Below, piece by piece: positions 8,593 through 17,978 of a stretch of 64,000 nucleotides of DNA (its first letter is position 1; each line of letters opens with the position of its first letter). The DNA comes from an uncultured Oscillospiraceae bacterium (GTDB lineage Bacteria > Bacillota > Clostridia > Oscillospirales > Ruminococcaceae), in the NCBI GenBank assembly GCA_934481355.1, contig CAKSPH010000007.1:1-64000 (forward strand), read 5' to 3'. The notes beneath the pieces were generated by a model. It was given only the letters and a program-made list of their open reading frames with translations, searched no databases and was not told the DNA's origin. Both the position numbers and the translations under genes were made by a program.

Positions 8593-9236
8593 TGGAGCTT
8601 CGCGAAATCTCAGCCGCCGTATTCGACCTTGACGGCACTGTGCTGGACTCCTCACGGATATGGGACGGTCTCGGGGAGCGCTACCTCAGAAGCCGTGGGA
8701 TAGTTCCCGCGCCGGGGCTTACGGAGACCCTCCGGGTGATGAGCGTTGAAAGGGGCTGCGAATTCCTGCGGGACAGCTACCCGCTGGGGCTTGCCTGCGA
8801 TGAGATACAGCAGGGGATACTCGGCATGATATCCGGTTTCTACCGCCGGGAGTGCCTGCTGAAGCCGGGAGCCGCCGGGCTCCTTGAACTGCTGACGCAG
8901 CGCGGAATCGGCATATCCGCCGCCACCGCCGGGGAAAGGGAACTTGCTCTGGCGGCGCTTGAAAGGCTCGGTGTACTGCGGTATTTTTCGGGTGTATTCA
9001 CCTGTGCGGAGTACGGCGGGAAAGAAAAGCCGGACATCTATCTGGCGGCATCCTCCGCCCCGGCGGAGCGAACGGCTGTGTTCGAGGATTCGCTTTATGC
9101 CGTGATAACCGCGAAACGCGCCGGATTCGTCACCGCCGCCGTCTGCGACAGCTCTGAGCCGGAGCAGGCGCTCCTGCGGGAGACCGCCGCCTACTACCGC
9201 CCCGACCTGTCAGGATATATCGGCGACTTCCGCTGA
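8592..9236 (+). CDS. HAD-superfamily phosphatase (beta-phosphoglucomutase/phosphatase-like)
   Basis: A 214-residue cytoplasmic hydrolase with the four HAD motifs: DLDGTVLDSS near residue 12 (nucleophile and acid/base aspartates), SAATAG (motif II), KEKPDIYLAA (motif III lysine) and VFEDSLYAV (motif IV). The helical cap between motifs I and II fits subfamily IA. Substrate cannot be read from sequence. ATG 8592 overlaps the preceding stop; an in-frame GTG at 8589 is an alternative. The 3' end overlaps the convergent spoIIP gene by 27 bp. Confidence 0.85.
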   Translation: MELREISAAVFDLDGTVLDSSRIWDGLGERYLRSRGIVPAPGLTETLRVMSVERGCEFLRDSYPLGLACDEIQQGILGMISGFYRRECLLKPGAAGLLELLTQRGIGISAATAGERELALAALERLGVLRYFSGVFTCAEYGGKEKPDIYLAASSAPAERTAVFEDSLYAVITAKRAGFVTAAVCDSSEPEQALLRETAAYYRPDLSGYIGDFR

Positions 9237-10457
9237 AAGCTGAGCGAGTGCGTCCGAAAGGCATTCGCCGAGGAGCTCCCCGGTGTATACGGCTTCATCA
9301 AGGGAATTCGCGTGGCTGCCCACCTCTATCAGCAGGGAGCCCGTGGAGATGTGCTGATTGTAGTTCCGGTAATCAAACAGGACAGGACGAGCAAGTCCGG
9401 GATAGCGCTTTTCGGCGGACTGCTGTATCAGGCAGGCGAGCCGGAAATTCTCGAGGTATTCTGGCATATTGCCGAATCGTCCGTCGTCGCAGCCTGAGAT
9501 TATCATGAACTGCGCGGCGCTCCTGCCGTCTATTTCCGCAACGGGAGCGGTGCGGCTGCCGTCCGCGCCGGCTATCGCGTCCCGGTGGAGGTCTATCACC
9601 ACCTTTATTGAGGGGTACTTTTCGAGCGCCGCCCGGATAGTGACTTCGCTGCGGTCGTAGGCTCCGGTGTAGGCGGGGTAGTCGTGTATCGTGCCGTCGT
9701 GCAGGACGGAGATTCCGCGCTCCGCGAGCTTCTGCGCCAGCTCATCGCCTACCCTTATCATATTGCGGGATGGGTCGCGGGTGCGGAACGGATAGCTGCT
9801 GTCGTAGTAGCTGCGCTGATACGGTTCGTAGCTTTCGGTGGTGTGGGTGTGCACGATGAGCACCTGCGGCTCCGGGGAGTTCAGCTTTATCTGTATGTCC
9901 GGGAGCTCCTCCGAAGCGGCGGTCAGCTTTTCGGCGCTGTCTGCGGTGCAGTTCCAGACCATTCCTCCGCCGGGGAGGGTTATGTAGTCGTCGCCGTGAT
10001 AATCGCCGTAGTGCTTCCGGTATATCACGCCGCTTTTTTTTCCGGCGGCGGTGCGGTCTATGCCGTCGTTGAATTCCGTTACGTTCTGGGTAATTACCCG
10101 GGCGGTGGGCGCGGGGGCTTCTGCGGTGATATCGGCGGTCATTTCCGGGAGTTCGACTGTGAAAAGCTGAGGCTCCTCGGTTTCGGCGGAGGACTCCGGC
10201 TCCGGGGACGCCTCTGTGCACCCGGCGGTGTATTCCGTGGCGGTTTCGGAGGTTCCGGCGGTCTGCGGCAGGGAGGGCTCTGCCAGGCGCGGCGAGCGGC
10301 TTTCAGAAACGCGTATTCCCGCCGCGATGAACGCGGTCTGCCGGGCGGCTCCCCATATTATCCCGGGGAATTCCCCGGGGGCGGTCCCCGCGGCGGAAGC
10401 CGCCGTGAAGCACAGCGCAAGCACAGCCGCGGCGCTAAGTAACTTTTTCTTATCCAT
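9210..10457 (-). CDS. spoIIP: Stage II sporulation protein P (peptidoglycan amidase/endopeptidase)
   Basis: SpoIIP works with SpoIID and SpoIIM to thin septal peptidoglycan and drive engulfment of the forespore. The 415-residue protein has an N-terminal membrane anchor (about residues 5-25), a long low-complexity Pro/Glu/Thr linker and the SpoIIP catalytic domain. Seen: VLIVHTHTTESYEPY (metal-binding histidines), VVIDLHRDAI and the C-terminal LLIEVGSHANSLDEA. GGAGG precedes ATG 10457. It implies a sporulating ancestor or lifestyle; no other sporulation gene is in the window. It is divergent from the Rrf2 gene. Confidence 0.9.
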   Translation of the reverse strand: MDKKKLLSAAAVLALCFTAASAAGTAPGEFPGIIWGAARQTAFIAAGIRVSESRSPRLAEPSLPQTAGTSETATEYTAGCTEASPEPESSAETEEPQLFTVELPEMTADITAEAPAPTARVITQNVTEFNDGIDRTAAGKKSGVIYRKHYGDYHGDDYITLPGGGMVWNCTADSAEKLTAASEELPDIQIKLNSPEPQVLIVHTHTTESYEPYQRSYYDSSYPFRTRDPSRNMIRVGDELAQKLAERGISVLHDGTIHDYPAYTGAYDRSEVTIRAALEKYPSIKVVIDLHRDAIAGADGSRTAPVAEIDGRSAAQFMIISGCDDGRFGNMPEYLENFRLACLIQQSAEKRYPGLARPVLFDYRNYNQHISTGSLLIEVGSHANSLDEAVYTGELLGECLSDALAQLSAEVADIS

Positions 10458-10550
10458 AATTGTTTATTCCTCCGGGCATAATAATCTTATATATTTATAT
10501 TCATGGTTTGTCCGGGATATTCCCGGAGTTTTTCGACAGGAGCTGATACG

Positions 10551-10973
10551 ATGAAGATATCGACCAAGGGCAGGTATTCCCTGCTTTTCATGCTTGACAT
10601 GGCGCGGCACGACAGCGGCGAGCCGGTCAAGGTAAAGGATTCCGCGGCGCGCAGCGGCGTTTCCGTGAAGTACATGGAGCAGATAGTCGCGGTGCTGAAC
10701 AAGGCGGGATTCGTGCGCAGCGTGCGCGGCTCCCAGGGGGGATATCTCCTGACGAGGGCTCCTGCGGAATACACTGTCGGCGAGATACTCCGCCTGTCGG
10801 AGGGCAGCCTTGCGCCGGTCTCCTGCCTTGATGCGGGTAATCCCTGCGAAAAGCGCGGTCAGTGCGTGACCGTGCGGCTGTACGAGGAGATAAACAACGC
10901 CGTGAACGGAGTCGTGGACCGCATAACCCTTGCGGATATGCTCGGCTGGGAAAACGAAGTCCCCGGCTGCTGA
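10551..10973 (+). CDS. Rrf2/IscR-family transcriptional regulator with three-cysteine cluster
   Basis: A 140-residue winged-helix regulator. MKISTKGRYSLLFMLDMA is the typical Rrf2 start, followed by the recognition helix region SVKYMEQIVAVLNKAGFVRSVR and the wing GSQGGYLL. Cysteines in SCLDAGNPCEKRGQC (C-x6-C-x5-C, residues about 91-104) match the iron-sulfur ligands of IscR-like members. ATG 10551 has ACAGGAGCT upstream. Relatives usually sit beside iscS/nifU genes, but here the gene stands alone before secA, behind a strong terminator, so its targets are elsewhere. Confidence 0.88.
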   Translation: MKISTKGRYSLLFMLDMARHDSGEPVKVKDSAARSGVSVKYMEQIVAVLNKAGFVRSVRGSQGGYLLTRAPAEYTVGEILRLSEGSLAPVSCLDAGNPCEKRGQCVTVRLYEEINNAVNGVVDRITLADMLGWENEVPGC

Positions 10974-10986
10974 CACAATTCGACGC

Positions 10987-11024
10987 GCCCCGCCGCTCAG
11001 TAACCTGAGCGGCGGGCTTTTCTG
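10987..11024 (+). terminator. Terminator of the Rrf2 gene
   Basis: GCCGCTCAG pairs with CTGAGCGGC around TAAC, extended by flanking G/C pairs (10987-11018), followed by TTTTCT. Confidence 0.85.
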
Positions 11025-11068
11025 TGCCGTGCTGAATATAAAATCTCCGTGAAAATCAGGTATAAAGG

Positions 11069-11097
11069 TTGACAAACACTCCGGTTAAGAGTATAAT
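11069..11097 (+). promoter_or_regulatory. Promoter of secA
   Basis: TTGACA (11069-11074), 17-bp spacer, TATAAT (11092-11097), 58 bp before ATG 11155. Confidence 0.85.
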
Positions 11098-11154
11098 ATA
11101 ATATGAGTTTTTATATTCAGTATGAACTTTTTAACAGAAAGGGAATAAAATAAA

Positions 11155-13881
11155 ATGGGTTTATTCAAATCTTTGTTCGGCACCTACTCCACCAAGGAGC
11201 TCAGGCGCATTGAACCGATAAAGCAGGCTGTGCTCGACCTCGCGGACAAGTATTCCGCCATGAGCGAGCAGGAGCTCAAGGCTCAGACGGGTATCCTGAA
11301 GGACAGGCTGGCTTCCGGCGAAACGCTTGACCAGATACTGCCGGACGCTTTCGCGGTATGCCGCGAGGCCTCCACCCGAGTTATAGGAATACGCCATTAC
11401 CCCGTACAGATCATCGGCGGTATCGTTCTCCATCAGGGACGTATCGCAGAGATGAAAACCGGCGAGGGCAAGACCTTCGTTGCGGCTCTGCCGTCCTACC
11501 TGAACGGCCTGACCGGAAAGGGCGTTCACATCGTTACCGTCAACGACTACCTCGCAAAGCGCGACAGCGAGCTCATGGCTAAGGTTCACAGATACCTAGG
11601 TCTTACCGTAGGACTTATCTCCCACGACATGGACAACGACGCGCGCCGCGCGGCATATGCCTGCGATATAACCTATGCCACCAACAACGAGCTTGGCTTC
11701 GACTACCTGCGCGATAATATGTGCATTTACAAGAAGGACAAGGTTCAGCGCGCGCCTAATTTCGCCATCGTGGACGAGGTGGACTCCATCCTCATAGACG
11801 AGGCAAGAACTCCGCTTATCATTTCCGGCCGCGGCGACAAGTCCACCGACCTGTATGAAAAGGCTGACAAGTTCGCCAAGACCCTCACCATGAACAAGGT
11901 GGCTGAGCTTGACGACAAGGAGGACTATGAGGGCAGCTTTGACGGAGATTACCTCATAGACGAAAAGGCAAAGACCTGCAACCTCCTGCCCAACGGCGTT
12001 GCAAAGGCTGAGAAGTACTTCGGCGTTGAGAACCTCATGGATCCCGAGAACACCACGCTTCTCCACCATATAAATCAGGCTATCCGTGCAAACGGTATCA
12101 TGAAGCTCGATGTTGACTACGTTATCAAGGACGGCGAGATCGTCATCGTTGACGAGTTCACCGGACGTCTGATGTTCGGAAGAAGATACAACGACGGACT
12201 CCATCAGGCTATCGAGGCAAAGGAGGGCGTGAAGGTAAACCGCGAGAGCAAGACCCTTGCGACAATTACATTCCAGAACTTCTTCCGCCTGTACGACAAG
12301 CTGTCAGGTATGACCGGTACGGCTATGACGGAGGAATCCGAGTTCCGCCAGATCTACAGCCTTGACGTTATCGAGATACCCACCAACAAGCCGGTCATCA
12401 GAATCGACAACCACGACCAGATATACAAGAACGAGCGCGGAAAGTTCAAGGCAGTATGCGACCAGGTAGAGGAATGCCACAAGAAAGGTCAGCCGGTGCT
12501 GGTAGGTACCGTCACCATCGAGAAGTCCGAGCTGGTTTCCAAGCTGCTAAAGGCGCGCGGTATCAAGCACCAGGTGCTCAACGCGAAGAACCATGAGAAG
12601 GAAGCGGAGATAGTAGCCCAGGCGGGTAAGAAGGGCGCCGTTACCATCGCCACCAACATGGCGGGACGTGGTACGGATATCAAGCTCGGCGGTAACTCCG
12701 AGTTCCTTGCTATACACGAGATGAGAAAGCAGGAGTACCCCGAGGAGCTCATTCAGGAGGCTACCGGCTACGCTGAGACCGACAACGAGGAGATACTCGA
12801 GGCAAGAAAGAAGTACCAGGACCTCATGAAGAAGTACGACGCTGAGATAGCTCCCGAGGCTGAGGAGGTACGCGCGGCAGGCGGTCTGTTCATCATCGGC
12901 ACCGAGCGCCACGAATCCCGCCGTATCGACAACCAGCTCCGCGGACGTGCAGGACGTCAGGGCGACCCGGGCGAGAGCCGCTTCTACATTTCGCTGGAGG
13001 ACGACCTCATGCGACTGTTCGGCGGCGACAGAGTCCAGAAGTTCATGGAGAGCATGAATTTTGACGAGGATCAGCCTATCGAGGCTTCCTTCCTGTCCAG
13101 CGCCATCGAATCCGCGCAGAAGAAGATAGAGGGCAGGAACTTCTCCATCAGAAAGAACGTCCTTGACTTCGACGACGTTATGTCCCAGCAGCGTATGACA
13201 ATTTACTCACAGCGCTCCAAGGTTCTTGACGGCGAGGACGTAAGCAGGAATATCCACGACATGATGGAGAAATCCATCGAGGAGACCGTGGATATGTACT
13301 GCTCCGACCCCGTTGCGGAAAACTGGAACCTTGACGGCCTGCGCGCGCACTTCATGAACCTGTACGTTATGGACAGCGACCTGCGCTACACAACCGAGGA
13401 GCTGAACACCCTCGAGAAGAAGGATATCGTCAACTTCCTCAAGGACAGAGGAAACCTCATATACCAGACAAGAGAGGCTGACATGGGCTCCGAGACCATG
13501 CGCGAGGTGGAGCGTATCTGCCTGCTCAAGACGGTTGACCGCCACTGGATGGATCACATTGACGCGATGGAAGAGCTCAAGCGCGGCATTTACCTCAGAA
13601 GCTACGGTCAGAAGGACCCTGTCGTAGAGTACCGCTTCGAGGGCTTCGCGATGTTCGACGAGATGATCGCGGCTATCCGCGAGGAGACCGTAAGAATGGT
13701 GCTCACCGTTCCGGTAAGGATACAGCGCCCGCTCCAGCGCGAGCAGGTTCTCCAGCCGGACGCACCGAACGCGGGCTCCAAGACCCCGTTCAAGAACAAC
13801 GGCCAGAAGATAGGCAGAAACGACCCCTGCCCCTGCGGAAGCGGCAAAAAGTATAAGAACTGCTGCGGCAAAGATGAATAA
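11155..13881 (+). CDS. secA: Preprotein translocase ATPase SecA
   Basis: Motor ATPase that pushes unfolded preproteins through SecYEG. At 908 residues it is in the long SecA class. Seen: [12 protein letters not shown] (Walker A, about residues 98-108), [21 protein letters not shown] (DEAD-like motif II is split so only the gist is given), the [10 protein letters not shown] and [10 protein letters not shown] helicase motifs and the C-terminal SEC-C zinc site [13 protein letters not shown] that binds SecB or ribosomes in other species. The ribosome site AAAGGGAAT precedes ATG 11155. It is transcribed alone from its own promoter. Confidence 0.98.
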   Translation: MGLFKSLFGTYSTKELRRIEPIKQAVLDLADKYSAMSEQELKAQTGILKDRLASGETLDQILPDAFAVCREASTRVIGIRHYPVQIIGGIVLHQGRIAEMKTGEGKTFVAALPSYLNGLTGKGVHIVTVNDYLAKRDSELMAKVHRYLGLTVGLISHDMDNDARRAAYACDITYATNNELGFDYLRDNMCIYKKDKVQRAPNFAIVDEVDSILIDEARTPLIISGRGDKSTDLYEKADKFAKTLTMNKVAELDDKEDYEGSFDGDYLIDEKAKTCNLLPNGVAKAEKYFGVENLMDPENTTLLHHINQAIRANGIMKLDVDYVIKDGEIVIVDEFTGRLMFGRRYNDGLHQAIEAKEGVKVNRESKTLATITFQNFFRLYDKLSGMTGTAMTEESEFRQIYSLDVIEIPTNKPVIRIDNHDQIYKNERGKFKAVCDQVEECHKKGQPVLVGTVTIEKSELVSKLLKARGIKHQVLNAKNHEKEAEIVAQAGKKGAVTIATNMAGRGTDIKLGGNSEFLAIHEMRKQEYPEELIQEATGYAETDNEEILEARKKYQDLMKKYDAEIAPEAEEVRAAGGLFIIGTERHESRRIDNQLRGRAGRQGDPGESRFYISLEDDLMRLFGGDRVQKFMESMNFDEDQPIEASFLSSAIESAQKKIEGRNFSIRKNVLDFDDVMSQQRMTIYSQRSKVLDGEDVSRNIHDMMEKSIEETVDMYCSDPVAENWNLDGLRAHFMNLYVMDSDLRYTTEELNTLEKKDIVNFLKDRGNLIYQTREADMGSETMREVERICLLKTVDRHWMDHIDAMEELKRGIYLRSYGQKDPVVEYRFEGFAMFDEMIAAIREETVRMVLTVPVRIQRPLQREQVLQPDAPNAGSKTPFKNNGQKIGRNDPCPCGSGKKYKNCCGKDE

Positions 13882-13988
13882 AAATTGAAGCGATAAGCGC
13901 CTATCTGCGTCGTCACGATGACATAGGCAGGCTTCAAGCCTAGCCTATGCCATCATTCCTAGCATCTAGGCACTTCTCGCTTCAATTT
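13882..13988. repeat. 107-bp imperfect palindrome directly after secA
   Basis: The ends AAATTGAAGCGA (13882-13893) and TCGCTTCAATTT (13977-13988) are perfect inverse copies. The interior continues the symmetry (CATAGGCAGGCTT versus AAGCCTAGCCTATG). It starts one base after the secA stop and ends 46 bp before the epimerase. It is not related by sequence to the two MITE families described below. Confidence 0.7.
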
Positions 13989-14034
13989 CGAGTGGCAGAA
14001 GAATCAACAATACATTTCTAAGAGGTTTGAACAA

Positions 14035-15219
14035 ATGAAAAGAGAAGAATTTGTAAAAGAACTCACCGGCGATATAATTCCTTTCTGGAACAAGCTCCGC
14101 GATGATGAGAACGGCGGCTTCACGGGATTCATGGACAGCGCGCTGAACGTTGACAGGAAGGGCGAAAAGGGCGTTATCCTGCACTCCCGTATCCTGTGGT
14201 TCTATTCCAACGCTTACATGGAGCTTAAAGACCCTGTCCTGCTGGACAATGCAAGACACGCGTACGAATTCCTGACCGAAAAGTGCGTTGACAAGGAGTA
14301 CGGCGGCGTTTACTGGAGCATGAACTACGACGGCACCGTAAAAGAGGACATCAAGCACACCTATTGTCAGGCATTCTTCATCTATGCGCTTTCCAGCTAC
14401 TACCGCGCAAGCGGCGACAAGGGCGCGCTGGAGCTTGCCTACAAGGTAATGGAGCTTGTCGAGAAGAACTCCACCGACGACGTGGCTTACCTTGAAAAGA
14501 TGTCCCGCGACTGGAAGACCGAGCTTGCAAACGACGAGCTTTCCGAGAACGGACTCATGGCTGACAAGACCATGAACACCACACTCCACATGATGGAGGC
14601 CTACACCGAGCTTTACCTCGCCGACCATAACCCCAGGGTCCTTGAAAGGCTGAAGTTCCAGCTTGACCTGACATACGACAAGATCTTCGACAAGGCGGGA
14701 AGCAAGCTGCTGGTATTCTTCGACAAGAATATGAACGTAATCGGCGATATCCACTCCTACGGACACGATATCGAGGCGACATGGCTCATCGACCGCGCCT
14801 GCGAGGTCATAGGCGAGCCGGAGCTCACCGCGAAGTTTGCCGAGATGAACCGCGCCATCGTAAGGAATATTGCGAATATCGCATACGACAAGGCTTCCGG
14901 TTCACTGCTGAACGAGCGCGATAAGGACAAGATAAACACATGGCGCATTTGGTGGGTACAGGCTGAGGCGGTCATCGGCTTCATGAACGGCTTCCAGAAG
15001 CACTACGGCGGAGCTGAGTACTTTGAGATCTCCTCCAACGTGTGGAACTTCATTCAGGAGCACATCGTTGACAGGCGCCCGGGCGGCGAGTGGCATTCTC
15101 AGGTTGACGACAACTGGAAGTTTGCTGAGTTCAAGCCGGTTGTTGATCCGTGGAAGTGTCCCTACCACAACGGCAGAATGTGCCTTGAAATGATGCGCAG
15201 ACTGGCAGATAACGGCTGA
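14035..15219 (+). CDS. ce: Cellobiose 2-epimerase (AGE family)
   Basis: A 394-residue cytoplasmic (alpha/alpha)6-barrel enzyme expected to epimerise the reducing-end glucose of cellobiose to mannose (EC 5.1.3.11), as in Ruminococcus albus. Seen: KGVILHSRILWFYSNAY, DIKHTYCQAFFIYALSSYY, TTLHMMEAYTELY, the catalytic-His segment YGHDIEATWL and the C-terminal WKCPYHNGRMCLEM. The length fits (about 390). AGAGGT lies about 10 bases before ATG 14035. An N-acylglucosamine 2-epimerase is the alternative in this family. It fits the neighbouring beta-glucan enzymes, where it would divert cellobiose into mannosyl-glucose phosphorolysis. Confidence 0.88.
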   Translation: MKREEFVKELTGDIIPFWNKLRDDENGGFTGFMDSALNVDRKGEKGVILHSRILWFYSNAYMELKDPVLLDNARHAYEFLTEKCVDKEYGGVYWSMNYDGTVKEDIKHTYCQAFFIYALSSYYRASGDKGALELAYKVMELVEKNSTDDVAYLEKMSRDWKTELANDELSENGLMADKTMNTTLHMMEAYTELYLADHNPRVLERLKFQLDLTYDKIFDKAGSKLLVFFDKNMNVIGDIHSYGHDIEATWLIDRACEVIGEPELTAKFAEMNRAIVRNIANIAYDKASGSLLNERDKDKINTWRIWWVQAEAVIGFMNGFQKHYGGAEYFEISSNVWNFIQEHIVDRRPGGEWHSQVDDNWKFAEFKPVVDPWKCPYHNGRMCLEMMRRLADNG

Positions 15220-15246
15220 TGATCCCGGCATGATGTGAGGTTTCAT

Positions 15247-16221
15247 ATGAAAAAGACTGGCGCTGCGCTTCTGGCTGCGGCAATATTCCTTACCGGCTGC
15301 TCTGGCAGGCAGAACACGGACGGCGAAATACAGCTCCCGATATACGGCGCGGCGGAAGAGGTGCACTACGAGGTCGCAGAGGCGCAGTACATGGATCTTT
15401 CTGAGACCGTAAGCACCGGCGTGACGATAGGCTATCCGTATGCGGTGTACCTTACATATCCGGCGGACGCGCTCGTTATGTCATATGATGCGCTGAAGGG
15501 CAGGGAGGTCTCCGAGGGCGAAGTCCTCGCGGAGCTTGATTCATCTGACCTCGACTACGAAATCAGCAATCAGCAGACCATCGTGAATGCGGCTTCCGGG
15601 GATAACCTACAGTATCAGATAGAGCAGAAGAAGCTTGAAATGCTCCTTGCTGAAAAGGAAAAGTACGTCATAAGGGCGCCGTTTGACGGGATAATCACCC
15701 AGACTGCTTCCGTCACCGAGGGTGCGGAGGTTAAGGCTGACGCGCTTTGCTGTGCAGTCTCCGAGATAAGCCGGACGGCTATCTACCTTGACGGCGCGGG
15801 GGCTTCTCAGTTCCGTTTCGGGCAGAATGTGAAGATAAAGGTGGACAACGACACCTACGACGCAACAGTCGTGGAGGCTCCGGATTCGGCGCCCGCAACA
15901 GCGTACGGCGCTTCTGCCAGCCGCGTGATATTCGATGTCGGCGGGGAAAATATGCAGAAGATACTCACCGATTCGGCTATGGCGGTTTCGGCGGGCTGGG
16001 CGACAGTGTATGTCACGACCGAGCGGAAAAATGTGCTTGCAGTACCGGATTCAGCAGTGAAGAGCGGCGGCTCGGAGAGCTTCGTTACGCTGGTTGACGG
16101 CACGGAGCGCTACAAGCTGAAAGTCACTGCCGGCGTGAGCCTCGGCGGCTATACCGAGATACTGAACGGCATTTCCGCGGGAGATATCGTGCTGGCGCGC
16201 GGAAGCGGAAACTACTCATAA
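15247..16221 (+). CDS. HlyD/RND-type periplasmic adaptor lipoprotein
   Basis: A 325-residue membrane-fusion-type protein with a lipoprotein signal (MKKTGAALLAAAIFLTGC; lipidated cysteine at about residue 18). Seen: a biotinyl-lipoyl half-motif near VSEGEVLAELDSSDLDYE, a very short helical hairpin, and the second half YVIRAPFDGIITQTASVTEG, followed by beta-barrel and membrane-proximal domains ending GDIVLARGSG. Such adaptors normally pair with MacB-type ABC exporters, but none is adjacent. ATG 15247 is preferred over GTG 15235 because GTGAGG precedes it. A family-1 repeat was inserted right behind its stop. Confidence 0.8.
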   Translation: MKKTGAALLAAAIFLTGCSGRQNTDGEIQLPIYGAAEEVHYEVAEAQYMDLSETVSTGVTIGYPYAVYLTYPADALVMSYDALKGREVSEGEVLAELDSSDLDYEISNQQTIVNAASGDNLQYQIEQKKLEMLLAEKEKYVIRAPFDGIITQTASVTEGAEVKADALCCAVSEISRTAIYLDGAGASQFRFGQNVKIKVDNDTYDATVVEAPDSAPATAYGASASRVIFDVGGENMQKILTDSAMAVSAGWATVYVTTERKNVLAVPDSAVKSGGSESFVTLVDGTERYKLKVTAGVSLGGYTEILNGISAGDIVLARGSGNYS

Positions 16222-16380
16222 GGTCACCTCTAAAAACCTTGTTTGAGTGAAAATGTGTATAGCACACCGACTGCTTCAGAAAACCTCCTCGTAAGGCATA
16301 CAGCCTTACTTCGTCGGCTTTCATCGCATTCGGCGCACTCTGCCCATTTTCACTTTTCAAACCGGTTTTTAGAGGTTACC
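16222..16380. mobile_element. MITE-like palindromic repeat family 1, copy A (159 bp)
   Basis: The ends GGTCACCTCTAAAAACC and GGTTTTTAGAGGTTACC are inverted, flanked by the 4-bp direct repeat ATAA (16218-16221 and 16381-16384). The interior differs from the other full-size copies (GTTTGAGTGAAAATG pairs with CATTTTCACTTTTCAAAC), so it is a subfamily sharing only the ends. It has no coding capacity. Confidence 0.85.
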
Positions 16381-16399
16381 ATAAATTTATTCGCCCCGC

Positions 16400-16428
16400 T
16401 TGACAAATCAGGCGGGGTGTGTTATACT
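16400..16428 (+). promoter_or_regulatory. Promoter of pnuC
   Basis: TTGACA (16400-16405), 17-bp spacer, TATACT (16423-16428). CCCCGC and GCGGGG flank the -35 box as an inverted repeat (16395-16417), which may be an operator. Confidence 0.8.
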
Positions 16429-16435
16429 ATATCAG

Positions 16436-16518
16436 GAAATAAATCTGCCACCGGGTAGGAATGCTGAGCATTCGCGCGTATCGTTAGGTCTTTGAAGATA
16501 CGCAGCGGATGCTTTTTT
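16436..16518 (+). promoter_or_regulatory. Attenuator-type 5' leader of pnuC (candidate riboswitch)
   Basis: GCATTCGC-GCGTATC (16468-16482) pairs with GATACGC-A-GCGGATGC (16497-16512) and is followed by TTTTTT: an intrinsic terminator 17 bp before the start codon. Just upstream GAATGC (16459-16464) can instead pair with GCATTC (16468-16473), which is the base of the terminator stem. Mutually exclusive hairpins before a nicotinamide riboside transporter gene suggest ligand-controlled termination. A pnuC-associated NAD+ riboswitch class is known in Firmicutes; I cannot confirm membership by eye. Confidence 0.55.
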
Positions 16519-16534
16519 GTTTGAGGAGCGGGGA

Positions 16535-17233
16535 ATGAAGAGAATACTTGATTACTTTACGAAAGGCGAGCTGGCGCTGTGGGCTGTTTCCACGTTTGCG
16601 GTGGTTGTTTCCTTTCTGATATTTGACCGGCAGAACTGGCTGACGCTGGCGGCTTCGCTGGTGGGAGTCACTTCGCTGATATTTGCGGCGAAGGGGCACC
16701 CTGCCGCGCAGGCTATGGCGATAGCTTTCGCGGTGATGTACGGGATCATTTCACTGGGATTCGCATATTACGGCGAGATGATAACCTATATGTTCATGTC
16801 GCTTCCGATGGCGGTATTTTCGCTGATATCGTGGCTGCGGCACCCGTCCGACAGCAAGAACGAGGTCCGCGTGAACCGGCTGAAGGGGCGGGAATACGTT
16901 TTTATGGCGGCACTGACCGTTCTTGTGACAGTGGTGTTTTATTTCGTACTGAAGCACTTCAATACCGCAAACCTGATACCCAGCACCATTTCAGTCACCA
17001 CAAGCTTTGTCGCGGTGTATTTCGTGTTCCGCAGAAGCCCGCTGTATGCCGTGGGCTACGCGGCGAATGACGTTGTGCTGATAGTCCTGTGGACGATGGC
17101 TTCGTTTGAGAATGTGAGCTATATTCCGGTGGCGGTGTGCTTCGCGGCGTTCCTTGCGAACGATATCTACGGGTTCATAAACTGGCAGAGAATGGCGAAG
17201 CGGCAGGCGGAAATCCAGACTGCGGCGGCATAA
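16535..17233 (+). CDS. pnuC: Nicotinamide riboside/vitamin transporter PnuC
   Basis: A 232-residue polytopic membrane protein with about seven hydrophobic segments. Seen: the Trp-rich segment SLISWLRHPSDSKNE, VGYAANDVVLIVLWTMAS and the C-terminal FLANDIYGFINWQRM, matching the PnuC family that imports nicotinamide riboside by facilitated diffusion. Relatives PnuT (thiamine) and PnuX (riboflavin) share the fold, so the substrate is inferred. ATG 16535 is preceded by GAGGAGCGGGG; an in-frame TTG at 16517 lies inside the leader terminator and is rejected. It is monocistronic, with a bidirectional terminator at its end. Confidence 0.9.
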   Translation: MKRILDYFTKGELALWAVSTFAVVVSFLIFDRQNWLTLAASLVGVTSLIFAAKGHPAAQAMAIAFAVMYGIISLGFAYYGEMITYMFMSLPMAVFSLISWLRHPSDSKNEVRVNRLKGREYVFMAALTVLVTVVFYFVLKHFNTANLIPSTISVTTSFVAVYFVFRRSPLYAVGYAANDVVLIVLWTMASFENVSYIPVAVCFAAFLANDIYGFINWQRMAKRQAEIQTAAA

Positions 17234-17239
17234 TAAATT

Positions 17240-17268
17240 AAAAAGGAGCCAAAAAGGCTCCTTTTTTA
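17240..17268. terminator. Bidirectional terminator between pnuC and the DUF6882 gene
   Basis: AAAAAGGAGCC and GGCTCCTTTTTT form a hairpin with A- and T-runs on both sides. The convergent minus gene ends at 17266. Confidence 0.9.
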
Positions 17269-17976
17269 ATCAACAGAAGAAATATCCAGTACCTTGCTCA
17301 GACCGTCCCCGGCGGTTTCAAACAGGAATTTCAGCCTGATATGCCCGAAATCACCGGTGACCGAGTTCTCGTCAGACACGAACGGAGTTCCGTTCTGCCA
17401 CAGGAATCCCGCCGCAAGCAGGCGGTGGTCGCAGTAGAAGCTGCTGATTATTTCGATATACTGCCGCAGGAATTCCGGCTGGTCTGCCGGGGCGAAGATA
17501 TCGCCCGGAAGCCCGGAAACGGTCACGAATGCGGCTCCGCCGTCATAGGGGCAGCGGTAGTAGCAGAGGTTCTCACGGGTGGCGGCGCAGGCAATCATAG
17601 CGAGGTTGTGCCCGGAGCGCATCTCGTCCAGCTCGAATTTCCCGGTCTGGAATTCCGGAAGCTCCGGCAGGTTCTTTTTCGCACGGCGGGATTCTGCGAC
17701 TGACTTTTCCGGGAGTCCGCTCTCCGTATGAGCCCAGCTCCACAGCCATGTACCCTGTATCGTGGATTCCGTGCCGAGGATTCCAGCCCGGAACTGTTTG
17801 TCGCCGAAGCGGATGATTCCGTCCGTGGGGTTTAGCCCCCAGCTGTTGTCAGCGACGATTCTTTCGCCCATGCGGTTCTGGCAGAGAATCGCGCGCCCCG
17901 CAGAAAGCGAGAGCATATCCAGCATATTTGTCTTGTCGAAATAAACCGGGCAGTCCAGCACCGAGAAGTTTGTCAT
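17266..17976 (-). CDS. DUF6882-like protein
   Basis: A 236-residue soluble protein. The stretch DGIIRFGDKQFRAGILGTES followed by TWLWSWAH is the core signature of the DUF6882 family (function unknown; members often sit next to toxin/immunity or stress genes). A downstream part, GHNLAMIACAATRENLCYYR, also belongs to the family core. It is the last gene of the minus-strand cluster that starts at 20198, two bases after the preceding stop, and so is probably translationally coupled to the 119-residue protein. Confidence 0.7.
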   Translation of the reverse strand: MTNFSVLDCPVYFDKTNMLDMLSLSAGRAILCQNRMGERIVADNSWGLNPTDGIIRFGDKQFRAGILGTESTIQGTWLWSWAHTESGLPEKSVAESRRAKKNLPELPEFQTGKFELDEMRSGHNLAMIACAATRENLCYYRCPYDGGAAFVTVSGLPGDIFAPADQPEFLRQYIEIISSFYCDHRLLAAGFLWQNGTPFVSDENSVTGDFGHIRLKFLFETAGDGLSKVLDISSVD

Positions 17977-17978
17977 AG

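Noticed and set aside
9684..10442. Plus-strand Gly/Val-rich frame opposite spoIIP
   Set aside because: SpoIIP on the other strand has full catalytic motifs; this frame is repetitive and lacks a start signal.
16441..16512. TPP riboswitch before pnuC because of GCTGAGC
   Set aside because: The second conserved TPP arm is missing and the element is too short.
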